Assembly (NCBI RefSeq): GCF_000214665.1
Contig: NC_015572.1
Location: 1,364,001 to 1,428,000 of the forward strand
Length of the DNA: 64,000 nt
Source of the DNA: Methylomonas methanica MC09
Lineage (GTDB): Bacteria; Pseudomonadota; Gammaproteobacteria; Methylococcales; Methylomonadaceae
Reading direction: 5' to 3'
Below are positions 55,922-64,000 of the stretch, piece after piece. A program made the position numbers and the translations under genes. The notes under the pieces were generated by a model, which worked only from the letters and a program-made list of their open reading frames with translations, was not told where the DNA came from and did no database searches. Within the stretch, counting starts at the first letter, position 1. Each line of letters opens with the position of its first letter.

Positions 55922-57700
55922 ATGCGTGGATTAAATGCCTGTCGGTCTCTGACGGTACTGTCTTGGGGTAAGCCTCTACTGGTTTCTCTGTTATCGGTCA
56001 ATCCTTTGTCGGCGGCCATGGCGGAGGAAAAACCGGTCGAACTGGAAGGGACGGAAGTCGTCGCCAATCCGATTATCGAAGAGAACAAACTGGATGCGTT
56101 TTCCGATATTTCTGCTGTCGTTAGCGAAGAGCAGATACGCGATCAAAACGCCGTCGATTTAGCCTCGGCTTTGCGCCGCACGCCGGGCGTGCAGATTTCC
56201 CGCTTCAATCCGGTAGGCGCGTTCGGCGGTAACGAAGGCGGCGGGGTGTTTATCCGCGGCATGGGTAATAGTCGGCCGGGTAGCGAAATCAACACCTACA
56301 TCGACGGCATCCCATTAATGATGGGGGTTTGGGGGCATCCGTTGCTGGATTTGCTGCCGGTGAACGGGATGCAATCGATTACGGTATACAAGAGCCCGCA
56401 ACCTTATCTGAACGGCAATAATTTTGCTTCCATCAACCTGGAAACCAAACAGGCTGAGCAAGACGGCATACACGGGCACGGGCGATTTTCCGGCGGCTAT
56501 TTCAGTACCTTTATCGAACGGGCCGATATTACCGGCAAGCAAGGCGATCTGGATTTTTCCCTGGCGCAAGGTTATTCGACCTCCAACGGTCATCGGCATA
56601 ATGCCGACGGCGAACTGAAAAATGTCATGGGCAGTATCGGCTATCGCCTTAACGAAAACTGGAAGATCGGGTCGCACTTTTTATACGTCAATAGCCAGGC
56701 GGGCGATCCGGGAAATAACCAGTTAGCCCATCCGACAGACCCGCGTTACAACACCGAGGCGGGTTTGCTGTCGCTGGATTTATCCCATCAACATAGTAAT
56801 GCTCGGGGTGATTTGAAGCTGTATATGAACACCGGCAGGGGCGATTGGCTGGCGTACCAGGATCCGGGGCGCGGTAATCCTACCGTGGATACCTTGTCGG
56901 ATTTCGATATGTACGGCCTGCGCTTTAAAGAAACTATCGTGCCCTGGCGGGGCGGCGAGATCGTGGCGGGGGTGGATAGCGATTGGACCTCCGGCGGCAT
57001 TAACGATGTTAACCATACCACGCCGGCCAACAGTTTTAGCTACGATACGCCGACCTTTCGTCTGACCTCGCCGTTTGTGGCGCTGAATCAGACTTTTCAG
57101 CTCAATAACGATTGGGCGCTGGTGCCTTCGGCGGGTGTGCGTTACTACGACCACAGCCAGTTCGACTCGGAATCATCTCCGCATGCCGGTATTTCCTTGG
57201 TGTCGGAGCGGGTGACCCTGTTTGCCAATTTCTCCCGAGGCATTCATTTTCCCGGGGCCCCCACATTCCTGAGTCTGGGGGAATACGCGATGCGCGGTTT
57301 CGAGGGCTCTGTTAAACAAGACATCACCAAGGACTGGAGCGTGTTTGCCGGAGTGACCTTGCTTGACCCCAGTATCAATAATTTGCCGTATACCCCGGAA
57401 CGCATGGTTTCGGTCGGTATTAACGGCCAGATTGAGAACGTCAGGCTGAATTTGGATGCGCAGTACCAGTCGGAAACTTTCACGCTCAACCGCGACCGGA
57501 ATGCCAACGATTCAAACACCCAAACCGTCAGTTCCTTCGTGGTGGTAAATGCCAGGGCGTCGTATCCCGTTCCGCTGTTGGGCAAGCAGGGCGAAGTGTT
57601 TATTGCAGCGGAAAATCTGTTGAGCCGCGATTATTCCTATCGCCAAGGTTATCCGATGCCGGGCCGCTGGGGGCAGATCGGCGTTTCCGCCAGTTTCTGA
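55922..57700 (+). CDS. TonB-dependent outer-membrane receptor (592 aa)
   Basis: Signal peptide of about 34 residues (ending AMA). A plug domain follows (DAFSDISAVVSEEQIRDQNAVDLASALRRTPGVQISRFNP, GGVFIRGMGNSRPGSEINTYIDGIPLMMG), then a 22-stranded barrel ending in aromatic GQIGVSASF. A TonB-box-like segment is EGTEVVANP. At 592 residues it is a small receptor. The ligand is unknown; the PchR-like neighbour suggests a metal complex, the downstream amidohydrolase suggests an organic substrate. Confidence 0.9.
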   Translation: MRGLNACRSLTVLSWGKPLLVSLLSVNPLSAAMAEEKPVELEGTEVVANPIIEENKLDAFSDISAVVSEEQIRDQNAVDLASALRRTPGVQISRFNPVGAFGGNEGGGVFIRGMGNSRPGSEINTYIDGIPLMMGVWGHPLLDLLPVNGMQSITVYKSPQPYLNGNNFASINLETKQAEQDGIHGHGRFSGGYFSTFIERADITGKQGDLDFSLAQGYSTSNGHRHNADGELKNVMGSIGYRLNENWKIGSHFLYVNSQAGDPGNNQLAHPTDPRYNTEAGLLSLDLSHQHSNARGDLKLYMNTGRGDWLAYQDPGRGNPTVDTLSDFDMYGLRFKETIVPWRGGEIVAGVDSDWTSGGINDVNHTTPANSFSYDTPTFRLTSPFVALNQTFQLNNDWALVPSAGVRYYDHSQFDSESSPHAGISLVSERVTLFANFSRGIHFPGAPTFLSLGEYAMRGFEGSVKQDITKDWSVFAGVTLLDPSINNLPYTPERMVSVGINGQIENVRLNLDAQYQSETFTLNRDRNANDSNTQTVSSFVVVNARASYPVPLLGKQGEVFIAAENLLSRDYSYRQGYPMPGRWGQIGVSASF

Positions 57701-57781
57701 GGCGTCTCGCCGCTAGTTGTGTCATGCGGTCGGCCCCCCCCGGGTCGATATCGCATAATTGTTTAACATTCATATAGCCTC

Positions 57782-59005
57782 ATGAAACCTTATTTGTGCT
57801 TTCGTTACTATTTGGCATGGATGTGCTATGCCGCTTTTTTATGGTCTAGCCATACAGCTTTCGCCGATAGTTACATTATTCATGCGGCCCGGGTGTTCGA
57901 TGGCTATAGCTTACGCACCGATGCCGCAGTGCTGATTGTGGACGGCAAAATTGCAAAAATAGATACCCCGGAGGCTTTTAGCGATAGCGAAGTCGCCCGT
58001 GTGGAATTAGGTGATGCCACTTTATTGCCCGGGTTTATAGAATTGCATGCCCATTTAACGTTCCGGCAGGTGCCCGCCAAGGATGTGCTCCGGCACGGTA
58101 TCACCACTCTACGCGATGTCGGCGGGCCGCTACATGCGCCTTATGGTGGTGACGGCAGTTTGCGCGTGATGACTTCTGGCCCGATCATAACCGCGCCTCA
58201 CGGTTATCCGATTCCCGGCCTCGGCGAACATGACATCGCTATCCCGGTGGCAAACGAAAGTCAGGCGAGAGAAACCGTGCGCAGGTTAGTCGCCGGCGGT
58301 GCCATGGTAATCAAGGTGGCGTTGGAGCCGGGCGGCGAATCGGGCGCGCCTTGGTCGCACGCTCATGTCCATGCCGATCAACACTCGCACACGGATTCGC
58401 TGCATCAGCCGGCATCCGTAGCGCAAAACTGGCCTTTGTTGCCGTTGCCCATCGTTAAGGCAATAGTCGACGAAGCGCATTCCTTGGGCCGTAAAGTCAG
58501 CACGCATATCGCTGAAACGCATGGCGCGCAAATCGCGTTGGATGCCGGTATCGACGAATGGGCGCATGCGCCATGTGCGGCTTTGCCGGATGGCCAATTG
58601 CAACGAGCTGTCGAGCAGAACGTCAAGGTTGTTACTACCCTCGATACCCTATCGAAATGTGTAGGCGTTTTCAGCAATGTAGAACGCTTGGCCGCCATGG
58701 GAGGCGAATTGCTCTATGGTGCCGAAATAGCGCATCCCGACATTCCCTGGGGTATCGACGCGCAGGAATTACTGTATCTGCAGCAAGCGGCGGGTTTGTT
58801 GCCGCTAGAGGTTTTGCAAACGGCAACGGCAAAAGCCGGGGCGTATCTGAACATTCCCTTGTTAGGCACGCTGTTGCCCGGTGCCCCCGCCGATCTGATT
58901 GCCGTAAGCGGCGATCCCCTGCAATCCTTGAAAATGCTGGAATATCCAGGGTTGGTGATTTCCGGCGGCAAAATAGTGCTTAATCATTTTGCCGCGCCTG
59001 ATTGA
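57782..59005 (+). CDS. secreted metal-dependent amidohydrolase (407 aa)
   Basis: Signal peptide of about 28 residues (ending AFA). The amidohydrolase barrel starts with the AARVFDGYSL strand and has ELHAHLTF with the metal-binding His-x-His at residues 89-91, STHIAETHG further on, and a C-terminal PADLIAVSGDPL typical of imidazolonepropionase-like enzymes. The usual GTDA-type Asp motif after the last strand appears as YGAEIAH, so one ligand may differ. It follows the TonB receptor by 81 bases and may process the imported compound. Confidence 0.82.
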   Translation: MKPYLCFRYYLAWMCYAAFLWSSHTAFADSYIIHAARVFDGYSLRTDAAVLIVDGKIAKIDTPEAFSDSEVARVELGDATLLPGFIELHAHLTFRQVPAKDVLRHGITTLRDVGGPLHAPYGGDGSLRVMTSGPIITAPHGYPIPGLGEHDIAIPVANESQARETVRRLVAGGAMVIKVALEPGGESGAPWSHAHVHADQHSHTDSLHQPASVAQNWPLLPLPIVKAIVDEAHSLGRKVSTHIAETHGAQIALDAGIDEWAHAPCAALPDGQLQRAVEQNVKVVTTLDTLSKCVGVFSNVERLAAMGGELLYGAEIAHPDIPWGIDAQELLYLQQAAGLLPLEVLQTATAKAGAYLNIPLLGTLLPGAPADLIAVSGDPLQSLKMLEYPGLVISGGKIVLNHFAAPD

Positions 59006-59033
59006 TACCGAAGGGTGTTTTGAATCGGCGCCG

Positions 59034-60524
59034 CTAAACTTTTTCATTTAACAGGTTCGCAACCGGCGTTTTAATACCGTCGGTTTGTTTGGGTTGACCT
59101 TGGTGGGCTTCCATAAAGCCGGCGATTAAACCGTTTTTCTCGAATTGTTGCTTCAGGTAGTCCAGGTGGCCGTTGATTTTATCCACCGTGTCGGCGGCTT
59201 CGCTCCAGAACCGGGTGTTGACCGAACCGTCGTAGCAGGTGATTTTACAATGTATGGTGGCGAGGCCGGGTGGGGTGACGGTAATGCTGACAGCCCAGTT
59301 TTGTTGTTGATTTTCGCTGCCGCCGGGCTGGTCTTGTTCTATCTCTATCCTGACGCTGTCGGCGCTTTGGTCGTGAAAAAACGGCAGTTCCAGGCTCCAG
59401 GCTTGTTTGGGCGATTCTTCTCGAGGCAACGAGTTGAGTTGGTCTAGGGTCAGCTTGGCCTGCGCGCCTTGGGCTTTTTGCAGGCTGTCTTTCAGTAATT
59501 CCAGAATATCCTTGGTTTTGTCGTGCGTTTGGCCCGCCAGTTCCTGGTTCAGCTGCTGAATCAGTTTGTTCAATTTGAGTTTGAAATCGTCCTGTAATGA
59601 CAGGTCTGATTTGCCCGCTAATATTTCAAGCAGCTTGGCTTCCAGAAACAAACCGGATTGATCGACCGCGCGCTTTAATTCGCCAGGGTCGTTCAGCTGG
59701 GATTTGCTCGGTATGTTAAGCACAATCTCCCGGGCTAACTGCTTTAACGTTTCGGCCACGCTGGCATCGGCCTGTAACCGAGGCATGACTTGTTGTAGTT
59801 GGTTTAGTAACGGTGTCGGCGAGCTTTGGATAGGCAGCAATTGCCTTAACGCGTCCACAATCGGTTGTTCGTTGGAGAGCTTTGCCGGCGTCAGAGAGAA
59901 TTTAGGGCTGTCGCCGGTATCCAGTACCTGTAACGTAACCGGCATGCCGGGTTTCAGGGTGGCGGGATTTCGCTGCGTGTCAGCGGTGGCGATGTGTCGG
60001 TCGGTTGTCACAATCTGGGCGGTATTCAGGGTTAATTGCACTGGCTGTTGATTGGGCGTTGCGGCGGCCGGCTGTAATTGCAAGGTTAGCTTGTCGCCGG
60101 TCAGGTTAATGACGGTCGCTTGCAGTGGCTGGTCCTGGGTCAGTTGATTCTGGCTTTGATTGAGCGGCGGATTGGTGGGTGCCGGGACCACATTGAGCAG
60201 TTTTAACAAAGGCATGCTGGCCGTTTGCGGTTGCTGGGGCGTGTCTGGGTTCGGTAACAGCGTCGCGATAATTTTAAATTCCGGGCTGGGCAGCAATTTG
60301 ACCACTTGCAGTTTTAAGGTTTGATCGGCTTGCAGCGTGAGGGGTGATTGGGGATGTAGGTTGACGGTTTTATTATTGATTTTAACCGTCAGGGTGTCGA
60401 GCATGATCTGCGTATCCACCACCTTGGCATCGAGAACTTGATTAAGTTTTAGTTTGAGTCCGCCGTCCGCGACTTTGCTCAGAGTCGCCTGAATGTCGGC
60501 AGATAACGGTAGATTGATCTCCAT
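59034..60524 (-). CDS. fliK: flagellar hook-length control protein FliK-like (496 aa)
   Basis: FliK measures hook length and switches export specificity. The first 400 residues are low-complexity, rich in Gln, Pro and Leu. The C-terminal Flg_hook-type domain is at about residues 385-480 (ELPFFHDQSADSVRIEIEQ, WAVSITVTPPGLATIHCKITCYDGSVNTRFW). No other flagellar gene is next to it, so it may be a fliK paralogue or belong to a scattered flagellar set. Confidence 0.75.
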   Translation of the reverse strand: MEINLPLSADIQATLSKVADGGLKLKLNQVLDAKVVDTQIMLDTLTVKINNKTVNLHPQSPLTLQADQTLKLQVVKLLPSPEFKIIATLLPNPDTPQQPQTASMPLLKLLNVVPAPTNPPLNQSQNQLTQDQPLQATVINLTGDKLTLQLQPAAATPNQQPVQLTLNTAQIVTTDRHIATADTQRNPATLKPGMPVTLQVLDTGDSPKFSLTPAKLSNEQPIVDALRQLLPIQSSPTPLLNQLQQVMPRLQADASVAETLKQLAREIVLNIPSKSQLNDPGELKRAVDQSGLFLEAKLLEILAGKSDLSLQDDFKLKLNKLIQQLNQELAGQTHDKTKDILELLKDSLQKAQGAQAKLTLDQLNSLPREESPKQAWSLELPFFHDQSADSVRIEIEQDQPGGSENQQQNWAVSITVTPPGLATIHCKITCYDGSVNTRFWSEAADTVDKINGHLDYLKQQFEKNGLIAGFMEAHQGQPKQTDGIKTPVANLLNEKV

Positions 60525-60961
60525 GCGAAACGCTTAAAGCGGATTTAGCGCGGAAAATTGCAAGGATATGTTTTGCATAATACATACTCCGTATCGCATT
60601 GCGAACCGAGGTGGTGACTGAGGGCGGTTAACTTATACCACGACGACCGGCTAAATTAAGGCAATTTTAAAGGGTGCCGAGGTTTTCGCTGCCGATACCC
60701 GCTCGAAACCCGAACCAAAATAAGATCGAGAGGCTCGATTGCCAAGGCTGCGCGATTGAATCTACGCTTTGCCCGCCGCCCGCCACATGCCTGATATGTC
60801 GACGTGTCAGCGAACGCTACAGCCTTTTTTGCGGCATTCTTGAAAGTAGACTTAGGCTACGTCTTTCCGTATATTTTGAATGCGCTTAGAGGAAAAATGA
60901 TTTTTGGTGTCTTTGTCAAACCGCTCATGCTCTGACCGAATGGCAAAAATAATATTTATTA
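60525..60961. other. non-coding stretch after the fliK-like gene
   Basis: I see no convincing gene. A plus-strand frame at 60674-60889 (Cys- and Arg-rich) has no ribosome binding site, no family and random-looking composition. The fliK promoter should lie near 60525-60600. Confidence 0.55.
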
Positions 60962-61732
60962 TCAATAGGTTGCGACCTTCATTCGCAGGCGGTTGTTTAG
61001 TTGCTGGGATTTTCGGTTGTAAAAGGGGAGATTAGCGGGCGGAAGCGGAAAAATGGACACGTGTTTTTTCCTGCGGGTGATCTTGGAACGTGCTGCTTCA
61101 CAATTTATGGTCTCAATCAAGTCGTGGGTATGTTGGCAGTAATCGACATCGTCGGTCGTGGCAAGCAAGGAAAACGGTGAGCCTATCTGCTGCAGGTGTT
61201 GGTAATCGCCGACGACCAAGGCCATGGGTGTTACCGGTCCTATGCCGGGATAAAGGTATTGCTTGGTAAAAGGTTTGCAGCCCAGTTTGATATACGAGTT
61301 ACTGTGTTGGGCTTCCGAATTGATCAGTAGCAGTTCTATGCGTTGGGTTAGAATAAACCGCATGACGGTGTTGTACATCCGCAACATGGTTGCCGAGCCC
61401 CTGTTATTTTCGTCAACCATCAGCCGTTCGACGATGCATATCTTGGATGGCTCTACAGCGTTTAAAAACGGCGTTAACCGATAGGCCTCGATTAAATAGT
61501 CGTCGAATGCCGTATCTTTGCCCCAAATCACCCGTAATGTGCCGATAACCTTGTTATTTTTGACAGTTATTACGATACGGGCTGTTTGGTCGTAATCATC
61601 CTGCAGCTCCCTTCGTTGATGATTGCACGTGTCGTTAAAGCGTCCCATTTTTTCGACATAAGTTTTATACCGTAATCGATAAGCAGCATGAAGTTCTTCA
61701 GGTGTTTCGGCAAAACGTATACCATCGTCCAT
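60962..61732 (-). CDS. GNAT-fold acyltransferase, exosortase/N-acyl amino acid synthase-like (256 aa)
   Basis: The fold start RLRYKTYVEKMGRFND resembles the N-acyl amino acid synthase / autoinducer synthase-like part of the GNAT superfamily. IVITVKNNKVIGTLRVIWG and ERLMVDENNRGSATMLRMYNTVMRFI give the acetyl/acyl-CoA-binding core. Such proteins often accompany PEP-CTERM/exosortase loci or nitroreductase genes. A PEP-CTERM gene is 2 kb away and a nitroreductase-like gene is divergent. The acyl donor and acceptor are unknown. Confidence 0.75.
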   Translation of the reverse strand: MDDGIRFAETPEELHAAYRLRYKTYVEKMGRFNDTCNHQRRELQDDYDQTARIVITVKNNKVIGTLRVIWGKDTAFDDYLIEAYRLTPFLNAVEPSKICIVERLMVDENNRGSATMLRMYNTVMRFILTQRIELLLINSEAQHSNSYIKLGCKPFTKQYLYPGIGPVTPMALVVGDYQHLQQIGSPFSLLATTDDVDYCQHTHDLIETINCEAARSKITRRKKHVSIFPLPPANLPFYNRKSQQLNNRLRMKVATY

Positions 61733-61922
61733 TGCGGTTTCTCTTAAATTATGTTTAACAAGGTTGGGGGTTATAATAGCCGAGAAATGTTAAATCAATT
61801 TGATTGGCGAATTAAGATTAAATTAAGTTTTGGATCGGTTGGTCGGGATCGATATGGATTCTTTCCAGTCCATTAAGTTAACTATATTTGCGTCTTGCAG
61901 TCGTGCGAGAGCGGGATAAATT

Positions 61923-62999
61923 ATGAATACTATATCTGAAAAAAACATTATGAAGCTGATAGAAGTAGGCATTCGGGCGCCGTCGGCCGATAACGGGCAA
62001 CCTTGGAAATTCAAGCTATTGGATGATGGATTTGAGTTGTGGCTTGATCAAGATAATATGGGGTTGTTTTTTGATGTCAATCAGGTAGCCACGCAAATGA
62101 GCTGTGGGGCATTGATAGAAAATGTAACCTTGCTCGCTGATGCAATGGGTTTTGCGACCAGTATTAGCTATTTCAACGAAGCTTCCGGTAAATTTGCTCA
62201 ACTCGCCTTCGCGTCAGTCGGCGATCGAGGCGACGTGGAAAGTGTCACTAGGACGATCTTCAACCGATACACCGATAGAAATCTGTTTCAATTTCACAAA
62301 AAAATCTCCAATAGTCAGATGGCTGAGTTGGTTAGTCTTGTTCAGTCCGATCGGAATTACCGTCTGCACACCTACCAAACACCCCAAGACAGAAAAGCCA
62401 TCATTCGGACGATTACCGCAACAGACACCATACGCTTTATTCATAAGCGGATACATAATGATTTTTACCATGTGTTGCGTTTTGGTGATACTGCGCAAAA
62501 AAACCGAGACGGTTTGGCGGCCGCCACGCTGGGTATAGAATCATTCATGATTCCAGTTTTGCGAATGCTTAAACCCTGGTGGCTGACCAAGTTACTTAAC
62601 TATATCGGTTTGCACCATGTCATGGCTCTTCGCGGTACTTGGTTGCCGATGCGGTCGGCACCGGTAATCGTGTCGATCACGCATAAAGGGGGGGCGGATT
62701 ATGTGGAATTTGGACGAATTATGCAGCGTTTCTGGCTGCAAGCTAATGAAGCTGGGCTTAGTGTGCAGCCTTTGGGGGCCTTGCCCTTGTTTCTAGCTCG
62801 ATGTCATTTGTTGCAAGGTGAAGGCTTTACGAGTGATCAACTTAAAATGCTGAAAGCGGTGACAGATGATTTCGCAAGAATCACACCGCTCTTCAACAAA
62901 GAAGCTGATCAGATCGTAATGTTGTTTCGTTTGGGATATGCAAAAAAGAACAAACCTAGAGCATTTAGACGGGATGTGGAGTCATTTTTGCGAGATTAA
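61923..62999 (+). CDS. nitroreductase-like FMN oxidoreductase of the Acg/ThcOx type (358 aa)
   Basis: The N-terminal half has the nitroreductase start KLIEVGIRAPSADNGQPWKFK and LWLDQDN, with a duplicated nitroreductase-like organisation over 330 residues and MLKAVTDDFARITPLF near the end. In related proteins this fold is found alone or beside ThiF-type enzymes and acyltransferases in peptide or lipid modification clusters. It is divergent from the GNAT gene, 190 bases away, with a shared promoter region. No ThiF gene is nearby. Confidence 0.75.
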   Translation: MNTISEKNIMKLIEVGIRAPSADNGQPWKFKLLDDGFELWLDQDNMGLFFDVNQVATQMSCGALIENVTLLADAMGFATSISYFNEASGKFAQLAFASVGDRGDVESVTRTIFNRYTDRNLFQFHKKISNSQMAELVSLVQSDRNYRLHTYQTPQDRKAIIRTITATDTIRFIHKRIHNDFYHVLRFGDTAQKNRDGLAAATLGIESFMIPVLRMLKPWWLTKLLNYIGLHHVMALRGTWLPMRSAPVIVSITHKGGADYVEFGRIMQRFWLQANEAGLSVQPLGALPLFLARCHLLQGEGFTSDQLKMLKAVTDDFARITPLFNKEADQIVMLFRLGYAKKNKPRAFRRDVESFLRD

Positions 63000-63152
63000 A
63001 ATGAGGGTGTTTAATTTAGAAAAGCCGGGCTCAGACAGCTGCAAAATATAATCTGGCAGTTTGTAATCATATGCAAATAACCCGGGTTTTAGCAGGCTGT
63101 AGATTTTATTCGCCCCGCAAGCCGTACTGGTCAACAAAAACCGGGCACTTAT

Positions 63153-63395
63153 TCAGGCAGCGTGTTTAAAATATTTCCGTTCGAATCCGAGCGGGGATTG
63201 ATAACCCAATGTTGAGTGTGAACGCTTCCCATTGTAGAAAGCCAAATAGTCGATCACGCTCAATTTCGTTGCTTGAATGTTTCGTAGTTTAACTGTTCAT
63301 GTTTTAGGTTACGGATAAATCGTTCGGTTGGCGAATTAGCCCAACAATTACCCTTTCGACTCATGCTTTGCTCCATGCCCGTCACTGATGGCGAG
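63153..63395 (-). pseudogene. IS3-family transposase remnant (C-terminal end, frameshifted)
   Basis: On the minus strand the frame reads SVTGMEQSMSRKGNCWANSP, then TERFIRNLKHEQLNYETF, a form of the IS3 DNCWDNSPMERFFRSLK motif. After a short deletion the frame shifts and continues IDYLAFYNGKRSHSTLGYQSP, then LGFERKYFKHAA and stop, the usual IS3 OrfB end. Everything upstream is missing. It is unrelated to the complete IS copies in this window. The flanks 63000-63152 and 63396-63532 hold no gene. Confidence 0.85.
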
Positions 63396-63532
63396 TTGGC
63401 TATTTTGAGTGGATAGCAAAAAATATCTTGGGAAAGAATAGGTGCGAATAAACTGGGGCTTTAGTACTACGCTTTTTCGAGAAAAATATTGTCAAGCTTT
63501 ATTTTTAAAGTTACGCCAAATAAGTACAAAAG

Positions 63533-63565
63533 AATAAGCCCAAACTTATTAGGTCCGGGCTTATT
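63533..63565 (-). terminator. terminator of the PEP-CTERM gene
   Basis: AATAAGCCC and GGGCTTATT form a 9-bp stem around a 15-base loop, 37 bases after the PEP-CTERM stop. The minus strand continues CTTTTG, so the T-run is short. Confidence 0.65.
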
Positions 63566-63601
63566 CTGGTTTAAGTTTATCTGTAAGCTCTAAATAGTGC
63601 C

Positions 63602-64000
63602 TTAAGCTTTTTTGTTGCGTGTAAACCCAAATCCAAGCATTCCAAGTCCTAATAGAGTTAGTGTCGCTGGCTCGGGAACGTTAACAGTATTGCCTGTCAC
63701 AAGTAATGTGCCAGTAATAGGATAGCCAATAGGGGAATTGGTGCCTGGAGTGCCTGGAGCTATATTAAACGAGCTGGAGAAATTCAGGTCAGCGAAGTTT
63801 CCGCCGCCTAAGTCAATGGTATTTGTGTCAAAGTTGGCAAGTGCTGCTCCGCCTACCGCATCCAAAGCTCCAACACCCGTTCCATTTTGAGCGCTAGTAA
63901 AAAGGTTTGTAGCGGAACCAGTCAAGTCGCCATTAAAATCTAGACTCAGAAATAGGCTGGCTGCAGTGCCTGTGGCATTAGCAAGTGTTTGCGAGGCAAG
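63602..64000 (-). CDS. PEP-CTERM sorting-domain protein (N-terminus beyond the window)
   Basis: The C-terminal 25 residues are the exosortase sorting signal: VPEPATLTLLGLGMLGFGFTR followed by NKKA, with the PEP motif, a hydrophobic helix and a basic end. The rest seen is glycine-, asparagine- and threonine-rich, typical of a secreted surface protein. The frame is open to the window edge without a credible start, so the signal peptide and N-terminal part lie to the right. Exosortase (not in the window) would process it. Confidence 0.9.
   Translation of the reverse strand, partial: LASQTLANATGTAASLFLSLDFNGDLTGSATNLFTSAQNGTGVGALDAVGGAALANFDTNTIDLGGGNFADLNFSSSFNIAPGTPGTNSPIGYPITGTLLVTGNTVNVPEPATLTLLGLGMLGFGFTRNKKA

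Noticed and set aside
60674..60889. Plus-strand frame of 71 residues after fliK
   Set aside because: No ribosome binding site, no conserved motif and irregular composition.

Overview
The window most likely comes from the chromosome of a methylotrophic gammaproteobacterium, probably a Methylomonas-like methanotroph of the Methylococcales. The best marker is mtdB (51003-51896), the methylene-tetrahydromethanopterin dehydrogenase of formaldehyde oxidation. A PEP-CTERM protein and gammaproteobacterial-type rimP-nusA-infB-rbfA-truB-rpsO-pnp, cyoABCD and FNR genes fit this. The genus is inferred from protein similarity remembered by eye, not from a search.

1-10.8 kb is accessory DNA. An IS3-type element (running off the left edge) has removed the 5' part of a thiopurine methyltransferase gene. 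Next come a secreted RHS/YD-repeat polymorphic toxin with a ParB-like nuclease tip and a probable immunity gene, a broken RAYT transposase gene, a group II intron with its reverse transcriptase, a 14 x 14-bp tandem array, and an intact RAYT gene between 19-bp inverted repeats.

10.8-25.7 kb is mostly core: two nucleotide-sugar genes, a TetR regulator, pgsA, uvrC and a family 5 uracil-DNA glycosylase. It also holds an envelope-stress-like unit (PspA-like protein, polytopic membrane protein, phospholipase A2-like secreted protein) behind a sigma-54 promoter and divergent from a sigma-54 activator. A cytochrome bo-type quinol oxidase operon, cyoABCD without cyoE, follows.

25.8-31.0 kb is a second mobile patch. 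Two full 1682-bp copies of the same IS lie head to head. One splits a small gene and is flanked by a 4-bp duplication. There is an attC-like palindrome after that gene, and three copies of a 255-320-bp structured repeat whose long stem shows compensatory changes.

31-39.8 kb is the translation/RNA operon block ending at tRNA-Phe, with a terminator-like hairpin just before rimP. 40-44.4 kb is a four-gene operon (XpaC-like, TelA, SPFH/GYF, zinc-ribbon membrane protein). After a small possible lipoprotein and a chemoreceptor come a 126-bp MITE and a porin / phosphate-binding-like protein / diguanylate cyclase operon. Then follow mtdB, the nitroreductase-fbp-fnr group, an AraC regulator, a TonB receptor with a secreted amidohydrolase, a fliK-like gene, a GNAT acyltransferase divergent from a nitroreductase-like gene, an IS3 remnant, and a PEP-CTERM gene cut by the right edge.

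All calls rest on reading the sequence and known motifs; no searches were run.
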